Shown piece by piece: positions 27,505-35,282 of a stretch of 44,579 nucleotides of DNA (its first letter is position 1; the number at the start of each line of letters is the position of its first letter). Under the pieces are notes generated by a model that ran no database searches, was not told where the DNA came from, and was given only the letters and a program-made list of their open reading frames with translations. Location of the stretch: contig JADMJD010000054.1 of assembly GCA_018780805.1 (NCBI GenBank), positions 1 to 44,579 on the forward strand. The letters are read 5' to 3'. Source of the DNA: Rubrivivax sp. (GTDB lineage: Bacteria; Pseudomonadota; Gammaproteobacteria; Burkholderiales; Burkholderiaceae_C). A program made the position numbers and the translations under genes.

Positions 27505-29226
27505 ATGGCTATGCCCCCCGCCTGGACCGCCCACGCCACCCGCTGGCTGGGCCCGTGGGTGGCAGCGGTGGACCGCCGCACGCTGCGCGCCGACGCGCTG
27601 GCCGGCCTGGTGGGTGCGCTGATCGTGCTGCCGCAGGGCATCGCCTTCGCGGCGCTGGCCGGCCTGCCGCCGGCCTGGGGCCTGTACACCAGCATCGTGC
27701 CCTGCATCGTGGCCGCGCTCGGCGGTTCGAGCCGGCTGATGGTGTCGGGCCCATCCAACGCCACAGCACTGGCGCTGGCCGCGATGCTGGCGCCGCTGGC
27801 CGCCGCCGGCACGCCGGGTTACCTGCAGCTGGCGCTGGCGGCCACGCTGGGGCTGGGGCTGCTGCAGGCGTCGTTGGGCGTGTTGCGGCTGGGGGCGCTG
27901 GCCAACTTCGTGTCGCCCTCGGTGCTGCTGGGTTTCACCACCGGCGCGGCGCTGCTGATCGCCGGGCACGCGGCGCAGGACCTGGCGCTGGGCTGGGCCG
28001 AGGCCGCGGTGGGCGCGCTCACGCTGGCAGCGGCGCTGCTGGCGCGGCGCTGGTTCCGCAGCGGGCAGCACCTGCTGATCGGCCTGCTGGCCGGTGGCCT
28101 GGGCGCGGCCGGCCTGCACATGGCGGGTTGGCCGACGGCCCAGGTCGGCGCCATCAGCGCCGGCCTGCCGGACCTGAGCCCGCCGCCGATGGACGTGACG
28201 ACGCTGCAGCGCCTGGTGGGCATCACGGTGGCGCTGGCCATCGTCTCGCTGGGCCAGACCATGGCCATCGGCAAAGCGCTGGCGGTGCGACACGGCGACC
28301 GCTTCGACCCCAACCGCGAGTGCCTGGCGCAGGGTGCGTCCAACATCGTCGGCAGTTTTTTCTCGTGTTTTGTGGCCAGCGGCTCACTCAACCGCAGCGT
28401 GGTCAACGAGCAGGCCGGCGCCCGCACCCCGCTGGCCGCGGTGGCCTCGGCACTCATCGTGGCGGCCTTGCTGTTGCTGGGTGCTGCGCTGCTGGCCTGG
28501 ATCCCGCTGGCGGCCATCGCGGCGCTGCTGCTGCTGGTGGCCTGGAGCCTCTTCGACCGCTCACACTGGCAGCGTGTGATCCGGCTGGACCGCACCGAGG
28601 CCGCCATCGCCGCCGGCACCTGCGCTGCCACGCTGCTGCTGTCGCTGGAGGTGGCCATCATCGGTGGTGTCACCGCTTCGCTGGTGACTTACCTGGTGCG
28701 CAGTGCCAAGCCGGCGCTGCGCAGCATGGGCTTCGACCTGCCGCCTGGCCACCGCGGCTACCGGCCCTTCATCGTCATCGACGACGCGCCACCCGAGGCC
28801 TTGCCCGAGTGCCCGCAGCTCAAGCTGTTGCGCATGGAGGGCTCGGTCTACTTCGGCGCCGTGGCGCACGTGGCCGACCACCTGCACCGGCTGCGCGAGG
28901 GGCCCGCGCCGCAGCGCCACCTGCTGGTGATGGCCAAGAGCATGACCACCATCGACCTGGCCGGCGCCGACGTGTGGGAGGCCGAGCGCATCCGCCGCGT
29001 GGCGATGGGCGGCGACCTGTACTTCCACCGCCCGCGTCCGCCGGTGCTGGACCTGTGGCGCCGCAGCGGCTTCCTGGACCGGCTGGGCGCCGACCATGTC
29101 TTCGACAGCAAACCGGCGGCGCTGGCCGGCATCGTCGCGCGGCTGGACAACGACACCTGCGCACGCTGCACGGCGCGCATCTTTGCGGAGTGTGCGCAGC
29201 GGCCGGGCGCAGCGCCGCCGGGCTGA
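27505..29226 (+). CDS. SulP-family anion transporter with STAS domain
   Basis: A 573-residue inner-membrane transporter of the SulP (SLC26) family, which moves sulfate, bicarbonate or dicarboxylates. The membrane domain (about 20-430) opens with the typical DALAGLVGALIVLPQGIAFA, LPPAWGLYTSIVPCIVAALGGSSRLMVSGPSNAT and later GQTMAIGKALAVRHGDRFDPNRE and GSFFSCFVASGSLNRSVVNEQAGART. A STAS domain follows (about 445-545) with MAKSMTTIDLAGADVWE. The last 25 residues have three Cys in CARCTARIFAEC, an unusual tail that might bind metal or sense redox state. The start at 27505 (MAMPPAW) or 27511 was chosen because longer frames overlap the divergent hydrolase promoter. Substrate unknown. Confidence 0.9.
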   Translation: MAMPPAWTAHATRWLGPWVAAVDRRTLRADALAGLVGALIVLPQGIAFAALAGLPPAWGLYTSIVPCIVAALGGSSRLMVSGPSNATALALAAMLAPLAAAGTPGYLQLALAATLGLGLLQASLGVLRLGALANFVSPSVLLGFTTGAALLIAGHAAQDLALGWAEAAVGALTLAAALLARRWFRSGQHLLIGLLAGGLGAAGLHMAGWPTAQVGAISAGLPDLSPPPMDVTTLQRLVGITVALAIVSLGQTMAIGKALAVRHGDRFDPNRECLAQGASNIVGSFFSCFVASGSLNRSVVNEQAGARTPLAAVASALIVAALLLLGAALLAWIPLAAIAALLLLVAWSLFDRSHWQRVIRLDRTEAAIAAGTCAATLLLSLEVAIIGGVTASLVTYLVRSAKPALRSMGFDLPPGHRGYRPFIVIDDAPPEALPECPQLKLLRMEGSVYFGAVAHVADHLHRLREGPAPQRHLLVMAKSMTTIDLAGADVWEAERIRRVAMGGDLYFHRPRPPVLDLWRRSGFLDRLGADHVFDSKPAALAGIVARLDNDTCARCTARIFAECAQRPGAAPPG

Positions 29227-29295
29227 GAGCCTGAGCACAGGCCGCTGGCGGCCGGCCTTCACGCCGCTGTCATCGGCGCCGGCCAGCATGCCGGC

Positions 29296-30471
29296 ATGCA
29301 CACCACCCACGCGCCACGCCGCCGCGTCTCCCTGGTTTTTTTCGACGCCGGCGGCGGCCACCGTGCCGCGGCCACGGCGCTGGCCCAGGTGCTGGCGGTG
29401 CAGCAGCCCGGTTGGCAGGTGGAGCTGGTGCAGCTGATGGAGGTGCTGGACCCGCAGGGCAGCTTCCAGCGCCTGACCGGCCACCGCCCGGAGGACTACT
29501 ACAACCAGCGCCTGGCGCGCGGCTGGACGCTGGGCCTGGCGCAGGAGCTCAAGCTGCTGCAGGCCATGATCCGACTGGCGCACCCGGGCCTGGTGCGCAC
29601 GCTGCAGCAGCACTGGCTGCGCACGGAGCCGGATCTGGTGGTCTCGCTGGTGCCCAACTTCAACCGCGCGCTGGGCGAAAGCCTGGCCAGCAGCTTGCCG
29701 GGTGTGCCCTTTGTCACCGTGATGACGGACCTGGCCGACCACCCGCCCGCGTTCTGGATCGAACCCGATCTGCCGCAGCAGCAGCTGATCTGTGGCACGC
29801 AGCGTGCCTGGCAGCAGGCGCGTGACGCGGGTTGTGACGCGGCGCGGCTGCACCGGGTCTCCGGCATGATCCTGCGGCCCGATTTTTACGATGCCCCGCC
29901 GCTGGACCGCGCCGCCGCGCGCCGCGCGCTGGGCCTGCCGGCGGAGCAGCCGGTCGGCCTGGTGATGTTCGGCGGCCAGGGTTCCAAGGTGATGTTGACG
30001 CTGGCGCGCCAGCTGCACGACCTGCCGCTGATCCTGCTGTGTGGCCGCAACGAAGCCCTGGCGTCGCAGCTGCGTGCGCTGCCGGCCACGGCGCCGCGGG
30101 TGGTGCTGGGTTTCACACCCGAGGTGCAGCGCTGGATGCGGCTGGCCGACTGGTTCATCGGCAAACCCGGCCCCGGCAGCCTGAGCGAGGCGGTGCACCT
30201 GGGCCTGCCGGTGGTGACGGTGCGCAACGCCTTCACGATGCCGCAGGAGCGCTACAACACCGAGTGGGTGCGTGAGGCCGGCCTGGGCACGGTGGCGCCC
30301 AGCTTCCGCGCCATCCGGCCGGCGGTGCAGGAGTTGCTGGGCGACCTGCCGGCCTACCGCCTGACGGTGGCCGCGCAGCACAACCGCGCGGTGTTCGAGG
30401 TGCCGGCGCTGCTGGCGCGTTTGTTGGCGGACGCCGAGGCGCCGTTCAGTGCCACCGAGTTGGCGCCATGA
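29296..30471 (+). CDS. MGDG-synthase-like glycosyltransferase (GT28 type)
   Basis: A 391-residue GT-B-fold glycosyltransferase resembling monogalactosyldiacylglycerol synthases and processive diacylglycerol glucosyltransferases. The N-terminal half begins VSLVFFDAGGGHRAAATALAQVL, the hallmark of this group, and includes VPFVTVMTDLADHPPAFW. The C-terminal half carries the nucleotide-sugar site: VGLVMFGGQGS, then WFIGKPGPGSLSEAVHLGLPVV. It probably adds a sugar to a membrane lipid on the inner face of the inner membrane. No phosphate-starvation or lipid gene adjoins that would fix its role. It overlaps the convergent D-arginine dehydrogenase gene by 26 bp. Confidence 0.85.
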   Translation: MHTTHAPRRRVSLVFFDAGGGHRAAATALAQVLAVQQPGWQVELVQLMEVLDPQGSFQRLTGHRPEDYYNQRLARGWTLGLAQELKLLQAMIRLAHPGLVRTLQQHWLRTEPDLVVSLVPNFNRALGESLASSLPGVPFVTVMTDLADHPPAFWIEPDLPQQQLICGTQRAWQQARDAGCDAARLHRVSGMILRPDFYDAPPLDRAAARRALGLPAEQPVGLVMFGGQGSKVMLTLARQLHDLPLILLCGRNEALASQLRALPATAPRVVLGFTPEVQRWMRLADWFIGKPGPGSLSEAVHLGLPVVTVRNAFTMPQERYNTEWVREAGLGTVAPSFRAIRPAVQELLGDLPAYRLTVAAQHNRAVFEVPALLARLLADAEAPFSATELAP

Positions 30472-31570
30472 GCGCCGGGTCCACACCGTGCGCGCGCAGG
30501 GCCTCGGGCAACAGTTGCCCGCGCAGCAGTGCAGCCGCCAGCAGCGCGGCGCCGGCCGCACTCTGGATGCCGTAGCCGCCCTGTGCGGCCAGCCAGAACA
30601 GGCCGTTGTTGTCGAAGCCGATCACCAGCTCGCCGTCGGGCACAAAACTGCGCAGCCCGGCCCAGGTGCGGCGCGGGCGGCGGATGCGCAAGGTCGTGTG
30701 CTCCTCCAGCTCGGCGATGCCGGTGGCGATGTCCAGTTCTTCCGGCTGCACGTCATGCGCCACCACCGGGTCGGCATTGGCCGGGCTGCCCAGCAGCTGG
30801 CCGGCATCGGGCTTGAAGTACCAGCGGTCGTCGATGCCGGCCGTCACCGGCCAGTCGCGGAAGAGGGTGTCAGCCGGTGGGTCGAAGGTGAACGCGCTGC
30901 GCCGGCAGGGCTGCAGGCCGACCGGCGCGCTGCCGCAACGTGCAGCCACCCCATCGGCCCAGGCGCCCGCAGCGTTGACCAGGTGGCGGGCCTGGAGCAG
31001 CCGGCCATCGGCCAGCCGCAGTTGCCAGTGTCCACCCTCACGCCGTGCGCCGGCCAGTTCGGCGTTGCACAGCAGCGTGGCACCCTGCTGGCGCGCATCG
31101 CGCAGAAAACCCTGGTGCAAGGCCTGCACGTCGAGGTCCATCGCCCCGGGCTCCCACAGCGCACCGGCCAGGCCCTCGGCGCGCAGCACCGGCACACACC
31201 GCAGCGTGGCGGCGGCATCCAGGCGTTCGATGGCGGTGCCGGTGCTGCGCAGGCCGGCTTCGCTGCGGTCCAGCAACGCTTCCTGGCCTTGCCAGCCGAC
31301 GTAGAGCGCCCCGCGGGGCAACAACAGCGGTGTGTCGCAGAAGCCGGCCGGGGGTGCCGTGTAGAAGGCCCGGCTGGCGCGTGTGAGTGCACGGGCCTGC
31401 GGCGGGCCGTAACTTTCCATGAACATCGCCGCACTGCGGCCGGTGCTGTGGAAACCCGGCTGGGCTTCGCGTTCGAGCAGCAGCACCGAGGCCTGCGGCG
31501 CCAGGGCCTGGGCCAGCGCCGCACCGGCGATGCCGGCCCCGACGATGGTGATGTCGACGGCCGGGTTCAC
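30446..31570 (-). CDS. dauA: FAD-dependent D-arginine dehydrogenase-like (DauA type)
   Basis: Predicted to oxidise D-arginine and other basic D-amino acids to 2-oxo acids, passing electrons to the respiratory chain or another acceptor. The 374-residue protein has the FAD dinucleotide fold at the start (IVGAGIAGAALA, Gly11/13/16), LLEREAQPGFHSTGRSAAMF, GFCDTPLLLPRGALYV, MDLDVQALHQGFLRDAR and LLGSPANADPVVAHDVQPEE, then the C-terminal RTWAGLRSFVPDGELVIG and WLAAQGGYGIQSA. These agree closely with Pseudomonas aeruginosa DauA as I remember it. The start is GTG at 31570, overlapping the stop of the DUF3011 gene (GTGA); the long upstream frame is not used. An arginase gene sits just upstream on the same strand, supporting an arginine-related role. 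DauB is not seen. Confidence 0.8.
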   Translation of the reverse strand: MNPAVDITIVGAGIAGAALAQALAPQASVLLLEREAQPGFHSTGRSAAMFMESYGPPQARALTRASRAFYTAPPAGFCDTPLLLPRGALYVGWQGQEALLDRSEAGLRSTGTAIERLDAAATLRCVPVLRAEGLAGALWEPGAMDLDVQALHQGFLRDARQQGATLLCNAELAGARREGGHWQLRLADGRLLQARHLVNAAGAWADGVAARCGSAPVGLQPCRRSAFTFDPPADTLFRDWPVTAGIDDRWYFKPDAGQLLGSPANADPVVAHDVQPEELDIATGIAELEEHTTLRIRRPRRTWAGLRSFVPDGELVIGFDNNGLFWLAAQGGYGIQSAAGAALLAAALLRGQLLPEALRAHGVDPALMAPTRWH

Positions 31571-32229
31571 CGCCGCGTGTAGCTGACGCGGTTGCTCCAG
31601 CGGCCCACCTGCACGGTGTCGAAGCCGCGGTCGGTGCGCTGTACTTCGAACACGTTGTTGCCGACGTAGAGCTTGCGGTCGTTGACGTAGCCTGTGACCC
31701 GCACGTCCTCGGTCTTGGCGCGCAGGCGGCCGTCGGCCTCGATCGTCATGTAGACATCGCTGCGCACCTGCTCGTTGTAGGCCTTGAAGTCGCCGACCAT
31801 CCACTTGGGCAGGTGGGAACTGTGGCCGCTGTGGCCCCGGTCGTCGTCGTCGCGGTCACGGTCCTTGTCGCCGGCGTTGGCCGCCGCCACGCCCAGGATG
31901 GCCAGTGCGGCCACCGCCGCGGCCACCTTGGCGCCGTCGCTGTGGCTGCCACCATGCTCGCGCGATTCGATCAGGAAGTCGGCGCCGCAACCGTCGTCGA
32001 CCCAGATCTCGCGGTGGTTGTAGTCCCAGTTGCGGCCCTGCACGCAGCGGGTGCTGGAGACCTGCCGGTCCAGCCGCACATAGCCGTGGTCCGGGATGCC
32101 GCAGATGGTGTGGCGGTAACCCTTGCTCTCGCAGCGCATGCGTTTGTCGGCGTGGGCGTAGGGCGATGAGGCTACGAGCACCAGGCCGATGGCGACGCTG
32201 GCAGCGGGCAGGAACAGGGTACGGATCAT
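31567..32229 (-). CDS. DUF3011-type secreted protein
   Basis: A 220-residue exported protein. The signal peptide ends SPYAHA. Residues about 30-95 match the DUF3011 pattern (Pfam PF11218): CESKGYRHTIC, VRLDRQVSSTRCVQGRNW and REIWVDDGCGADF, with four Cys that probably pair in the periplasm. A hydrophobic AAVAALAILGVAAANAG segment (102-118) is followed by a very acidic/basic DKDRDRDDDDRG stretch and then a C-terminal domain (about 145-220) of unknown type. The ribosome site AGGAGGA lies just before the ATG. Its stop overlaps the start of the DauA-like gene (GTGA), so the two are coupled, an odd partnership for a metabolic enzyme. Function unknown. Confidence 0.75.
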   Translation of the reverse strand: MIRTLFLPAASVAIGLVLVASSPYAHADKRMRCESKGYRHTICGIPDHGYVRLDRQVSSTRCVQGRNWDYNHREIWVDDGCGADFLIESREHGGSHSDGAKVAAAVAALAILGVAAANAGDKDRDRDDDDRGHSGHSSHLPKWMVGDFKAYNEQVRSDVYMTIEADGRLRAKTEDVRVTGYVNDRKLYVGNNVFEVQRTDRGFDTVQVGRWSNRVSYTRR

Positions 32230-32286
32230 GCGGGCTCCTCCTGAGCGTTTGCGTGCCGAGACGCTAGCACCACTGCCCGTGGTCTG

Positions 32287-33207
32287 TCATCCCTGAACCC
32301 GCATCAAGGTGCTCTTGCCAAACAGGCTCTCGATCAGGTCCACCGCCACCAGCGCGGTTTTGTTGCGGATGTCCAGCGCCGGGTTCAGCTCCATCACGTC
32401 CAGGCTGGCCAGGCGGCCGCTGTCGGCGATCATCTCCATGCACAGCTGGGCTTCGCGGTAGGTGGGACCGCCCGGCACCGTGGTGCCGACGCCGGGCGCG
32501 ATGTCGGGCTCCAGAAAATCGACGTCGAAGCTGACGTGCAGGTGCGTGTTGGCGTCCATCGTCGCCAGTGCCAGCTCCATCGTGTGGCGCATGCCCATTT
32601 CGTCGATGTAGCGCATGTCGAACACCTCCAGGCCCATCTGGTGCACAAAGCGCTTTTCGCCCGGGTCCACGCTGCGGATGCCGATCTGGCGCACGACCTT
32701 GGGGCTGATGGCCGGCACCGTGCCGCCGATCTGGATGAGCTCCTGCGGTCCGTGGCCGCACAGGCAGGCCACCGGCATGCCGTGGATGTTGCCGCTGGGG
32801 GTGAGCACGCTGGTGTTGAAGTCGGCGTGGGCGTCCAGCCACAGCACACGCAGCTTCTTGCCGGTTTCGCGGCAATGGCGCGCCACTGCGCTGATGCTGC
32901 CGATGCCCAGGCAATGGTCACCACCCAGCAGGATGGGCAGGTGGCCGGCCGTGAGCTCGGCGTGCATGGCCTGGTGCACCGCTTCGTTCCAGGCCACCAC
33001 CTCGGCCAGGTGGCGGTAGCCGTCCACCGGCGGCAACCAGGGGTTGGCCGGACCGGCCAGGTTGCCGCGGTCGTGCACCACCAGGCCATGCGCTTCCAGC
33101 GCCGCCCGCAGCCCGGCCACACGCAGCGCCTCCGGGCCCATGCTGGCGCCGCGCGCCCCGGCGCCGATGTCGGTCGGCGCGCCGATGAGGGAAATGGCGG
33201 TTGTCAT
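32287..33207 (-). CDS. rocF: Arginase
   Basis: Hydrolyses L-arginine to ornithine and urea in the cytoplasm with two Mn ions. The 306-residue protein has the ureohydrolase metal ligands in order: GGDHCLG with His98, DAHADFN with Asp125, His127 and Asp129, and SFDVDFLEP with Asp228 and Asp230. SLIGAPTDIGAGARGASMGPEALR at the N-terminus and NPALDIRNKTA at the C-terminus fit arginase rather than agmatinase. It is first in a minus-strand series with the DUF3011 gene (57-bp gap with its own ribosome site) and the DauA-like gene, forming a possible arginine-use cluster. It is divergent from a LysR regulator across 88 bp that contain an inverted repeat. Confidence 0.93.
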   Translation of the reverse strand: MTTAISLIGAPTDIGAGARGASMGPEALRVAGLRAALEAHGLVVHDRGNLAGPANPWLPPVDGYRHLAEVVAWNEAVHQAMHAELTAGHLPILLGGDHCLGIGSISAVARHCRETGKKLRVLWLDAHADFNTSVLTPSGNIHGMPVACLCGHGPQELIQIGGTVPAISPKVVRQIGIRSVDPGEKRFVHQMGLEVFDMRYIDEMGMRHTMELALATMDANTHLHVSFDVDFLEPDIAPGVGTTVPGGPTYREAQLCMEMIADSGRLASLDVMELNPALDIRNKTALVAVDLIESLFGKSTLMRVQG

Positions 33208-33212
33208 GGCCG

Positions 33213-33253
33213 CATTGTGCGGGAGCGGGCCGCCGGCGGGGCCCGACACAATG
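33213..33253. promoter_or_regulatory. Inverted CATTGTG / CACAATG pair between arginase and LysR genes
   Basis: CATTGTG (33213-33219) and CACAATG (33247-33253) are exact reverse complements separated by 27 bp, in the 88-bp divergent gap. LysR regulators commonly use paired recognition and activation sites of this kind. The symmetry is seen in the sequence; the role is inferred. Confidence 0.4.
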
Positions 33254-33295
33254 GTCCGGCTGCGTGCTGCCCGAGCCGCGTCCGGACCCTGGACC

Positions 33296-34174
33296 ATGGA
33301 CATCAAGCTGATCGAAGACCTCCTGGCGCTGCGGCGCGACGGCAGCTTCGTGCGGGCGGCCGAAGCGCGCCATGTCACGCACCCGGCCTTCGGCCGCCGC
33401 ATCCGCGCGCTGGAGGCCTGGGCCGGCGTGCCGCTGGTGGCCCGCGGCCGGGCCCCGGTGCGGCTGACGCCGGCCGGTGAAGCGCTGCTGGCCGAGGCCG
33501 AGCCGCTGCTGGGCGCGCTGGTGCGGGCACGGGCGCAATGGCAGCAGCAGCGCAGCCCCGACCCCGCCACGCTGACCGTGCGCGTGGGCACCGGCCGCAC
33601 GCTGGCGCACTCGCTGGTGGCCGACTGGCTGGCGCGGCTGCGCCCGGTCTGGCGCGCGCACCGGGTGGAGTTGCGCACGGCGGCCATGGCCGAGGCCGCG
33701 GCCAGCTTCGAGCGCGGCGACACCGACCTGCTGGTCTGCTACGAACACCCGGCGCTGTCCAGCGGCCTGTCCGGCCAGCGCTTCCGCCACGCCACGCTGG
33801 CCAGCGACCGGCTGCTGCCGGTCTCACGCGTGGATGCCAGTGGCCGGGTGCGGCATGAACTGGGCAGCCCGCACTGGATCGGCTACGCACAATCCTTGTC
33901 GCTCGGGCGCTTGCTGGGCGACCGCCTGGCCGCCCGGCAGCAACCACCCCCCCAGGTGGTCTGCGATTCGGCCGATGCCATGCTGGAGCTGACGCTCAAG
34001 GGGGTTGGCATGGCGTGGTTGCCACACTCGCTGGTGGTGCAGCCCCTCCGCCAGGGGCTGCTGAAGGCCCTGGGCGGCAAGGCCGAGCCCATCCACTTCG
34101 AGGTGCGGATCTACCGCCACCAGGCACCGCAGTCGTCCTTGGTCGAAGCGATCTGGAGCGCGACCGACCGCTGA
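33296..34174 (+). CDS. LysR-family transcriptional regulator
   Basis: A 292-residue LysR-type regulator. The N-terminal helix-turn-helix is clear: LIEDLLALRRDGSFVRAAEARHVTHPAFGRRIRALEAWAG in the standard spacing, followed by PLVARGRAPVRLTPAGEALL. The effector domain (about 90-290) includes TLTVRVGTGRTLAHSLVADWL and the LTLKGVGMAWLP block, where KxGxGxAxLP is common in this family. It is divergent from arginase and upstream on the same strand of a Bug protein and an AstE-like enzyme, so it may control either side. An effector such as an amino acid or an acylated amino acid is plausible but unproven. Confidence 0.9.
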   Translation: MDIKLIEDLLALRRDGSFVRAAEARHVTHPAFGRRIRALEAWAGVPLVARGRAPVRLTPAGEALLAEAEPLLGALVRARAQWQQQRSPDPATLTVRVGTGRTLAHSLVADWLARLRPVWRAHRVELRTAAMAEAAASFERGDTDLLVCYEHPALSSGLSGQRFRHATLASDRLLPVSRVDASGRVRHELGSPHWIGYAQSLSLGRLLGDRLAARQQPPPQVVCDSADAMLELTLKGVGMAWLPHSLVVQPLRQGLLKALGGKAEPIHFEVRIYRHQAPQSSLVEAIWSATDR

Positions 34175-34178
34175 CATG

Positions 34179-34216
34179 CGTGCCATTTTTGCACCGGCCG
34201 GTGCCCAAGCGGCACG
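34179..34216. promoter_or_regulatory. Nested 38-bp dyad between the LysR and Bug genes
   Basis: CGTGCC (34179-34184) and GGCACG (34211-34216) flank a perfect 14-bp palindrome GCACCGGCCGGTGC (34191-34204) and share its centre exactly (34197.5). It begins five bases after the LysR stop and is 64 bp before the Bug start. It may be an operator or a structured terminator; the only T-run is on the upstream side, so a simple plus-strand terminator is unlikely. The rest of the 106-bp gap shows nothing else. Confidence 0.45.
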
Positions 34217-34280
34217 TGGCAGCGGTGGCGTGTTCTCACAATGCGGCCCACCGGCCGCTCCTGGCCCGCAGGGAATCCAC

Positions 34281-35282
34281 ATGCACAAAACCGATCGTCG
34301 GCGCTGGTTGGCACAGACAGGCGCGCTCTTCATCGGCGCCACCGGGGCTGCCATGACAACACGCAGCGCCTGGGCCCAGGCCGAGGCCTACCCGGCCAAA
34401 CCCATCACCCTGGTCTGCGGTTACCCGCCCGGGGGCAGCACCGACCTGACGGCCCGCACCGTCGCGGTGGAGCTGGCACGCCGGCTGGGCCGGCAAGTGA
34501 TCGTCGAAAACGTCGGCGGCGCCGGGGGCACGCTGGGGGCGCTGAAGGTGCAGCAGGCCGCACCCGACGGCTACACGCTGCTGCTGGGTGCCAACAACGA
34601 GATGGCGATCGCCGGCCTGGTGAACCCCAACGTGCGCTACGACCCGGTGCGCCAGTTCACGCCCATCGGCCGGGTGGCGTCGCAGCCCATGGTGCTGGTG
34701 GCCGGCCCGAAGAGCGGCGTCAAGGACGTGGCCGGTTTCATCGAGCTGGTGCGGCGCAACCCGGGCCAATTCAGCTTCGGCTCGTCGGGTGTGGGCACCG
34801 CGCTGCACCTGGCGGGTGAGATGGTGAAAGAAGCGGCCGGCCTCTTCATCGTGCACATCCCCTACCGCGGCGTGGCGCCGCTGACCACCGACCTGCTGGG
34901 TGGCCAGCTCGAGTTCGGTGTGTTTGTGCTGTCCAGCGGCCTGCCGCACATCCGCAGCGGCAAGGTGGTGGCGCTGGGCACCACCGAGGCCAAACGGTCG
35001 CCGGTCACGCCCGAGATCCCGGCGCTGGCAGAACACCCGAAGCTGCGCAACGTGGACATCAGCAGCTGGTTCGGCCTGTGGGGACCGCCCGGCATGCCGC
35101 CGGCCGTGGTGCAGCGCCTGCGCACGGCGCTGGCCGAATCGCTGACGGCGCCGGAGTTGCGGCAGAAGATGGGCGAGTCGGGCGCCACCGTGGCGCCGCC
35201 GGGGGCGGAGCTGGGCGACTTCCAGGTGGCCGAGATCAGCAAGTACCGCCGCATCGTCGACTACGCGAAGATCCGCGAATGA
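34281..35282 (+). CDS. Bug/TctC-family periplasmic binding protein
   Basis: A 333-residue Bug-family solute-binding protein. The leader has DRRRWLAQTGALF, Tat-like with its RRR and hydrophobic core, and ends AWAQA. Family blocks: PITLVCGYPPGGSTDLTAR, VIVENVGGAGGTLG, PDGYTLLLGANNE, FSFGSSGVGTALHLAGEM and IPYRGVAPLTTDL. The protein is an orphan with no TctA/TctB nearby. Its stop overlaps the start of the AstE/aspartoacylase-like gene (ATGA), which suggests that the ligand is an N-acyl amino acid or a related carboxylate that the enzyme deacylates. The LysR gene upstream on the same strand may regulate it. Confidence 0.9.
   Translation: MHKTDRRRWLAQTGALFIGATGAAMTTRSAWAQAEAYPAKPITLVCGYPPGGSTDLTARTVAVELARRLGRQVIVENVGGAGGTLGALKVQQAAPDGYTLLLGANNEMAIAGLVNPNVRYDPVRQFTPIGRVASQPMVLVAGPKSGVKDVAGFIELVRRNPGQFSFGSSGVGTALHLAGEMVKEAAGLFIVHIPYRGVAPLTTDLLGGQLEFGVFVLSSGLPHIRSGKVVALGTTEAKRSPVTPEIPALAEHPKLRNVDISSWFGLWGPPGMPPAVVQRLRTALAESLTAPELRQKMGESGATVAPPGAELGDFQVAEISKYRRIVDYAKIRE

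Noticed and set aside
31840..31870. Simple repeat in the DUF3011 gene (DKDRDRDDDDRG coding stretch)
   Set aside because: It is an in-frame charged linker in an intact gene, not a CRISPR or mobile repeat.
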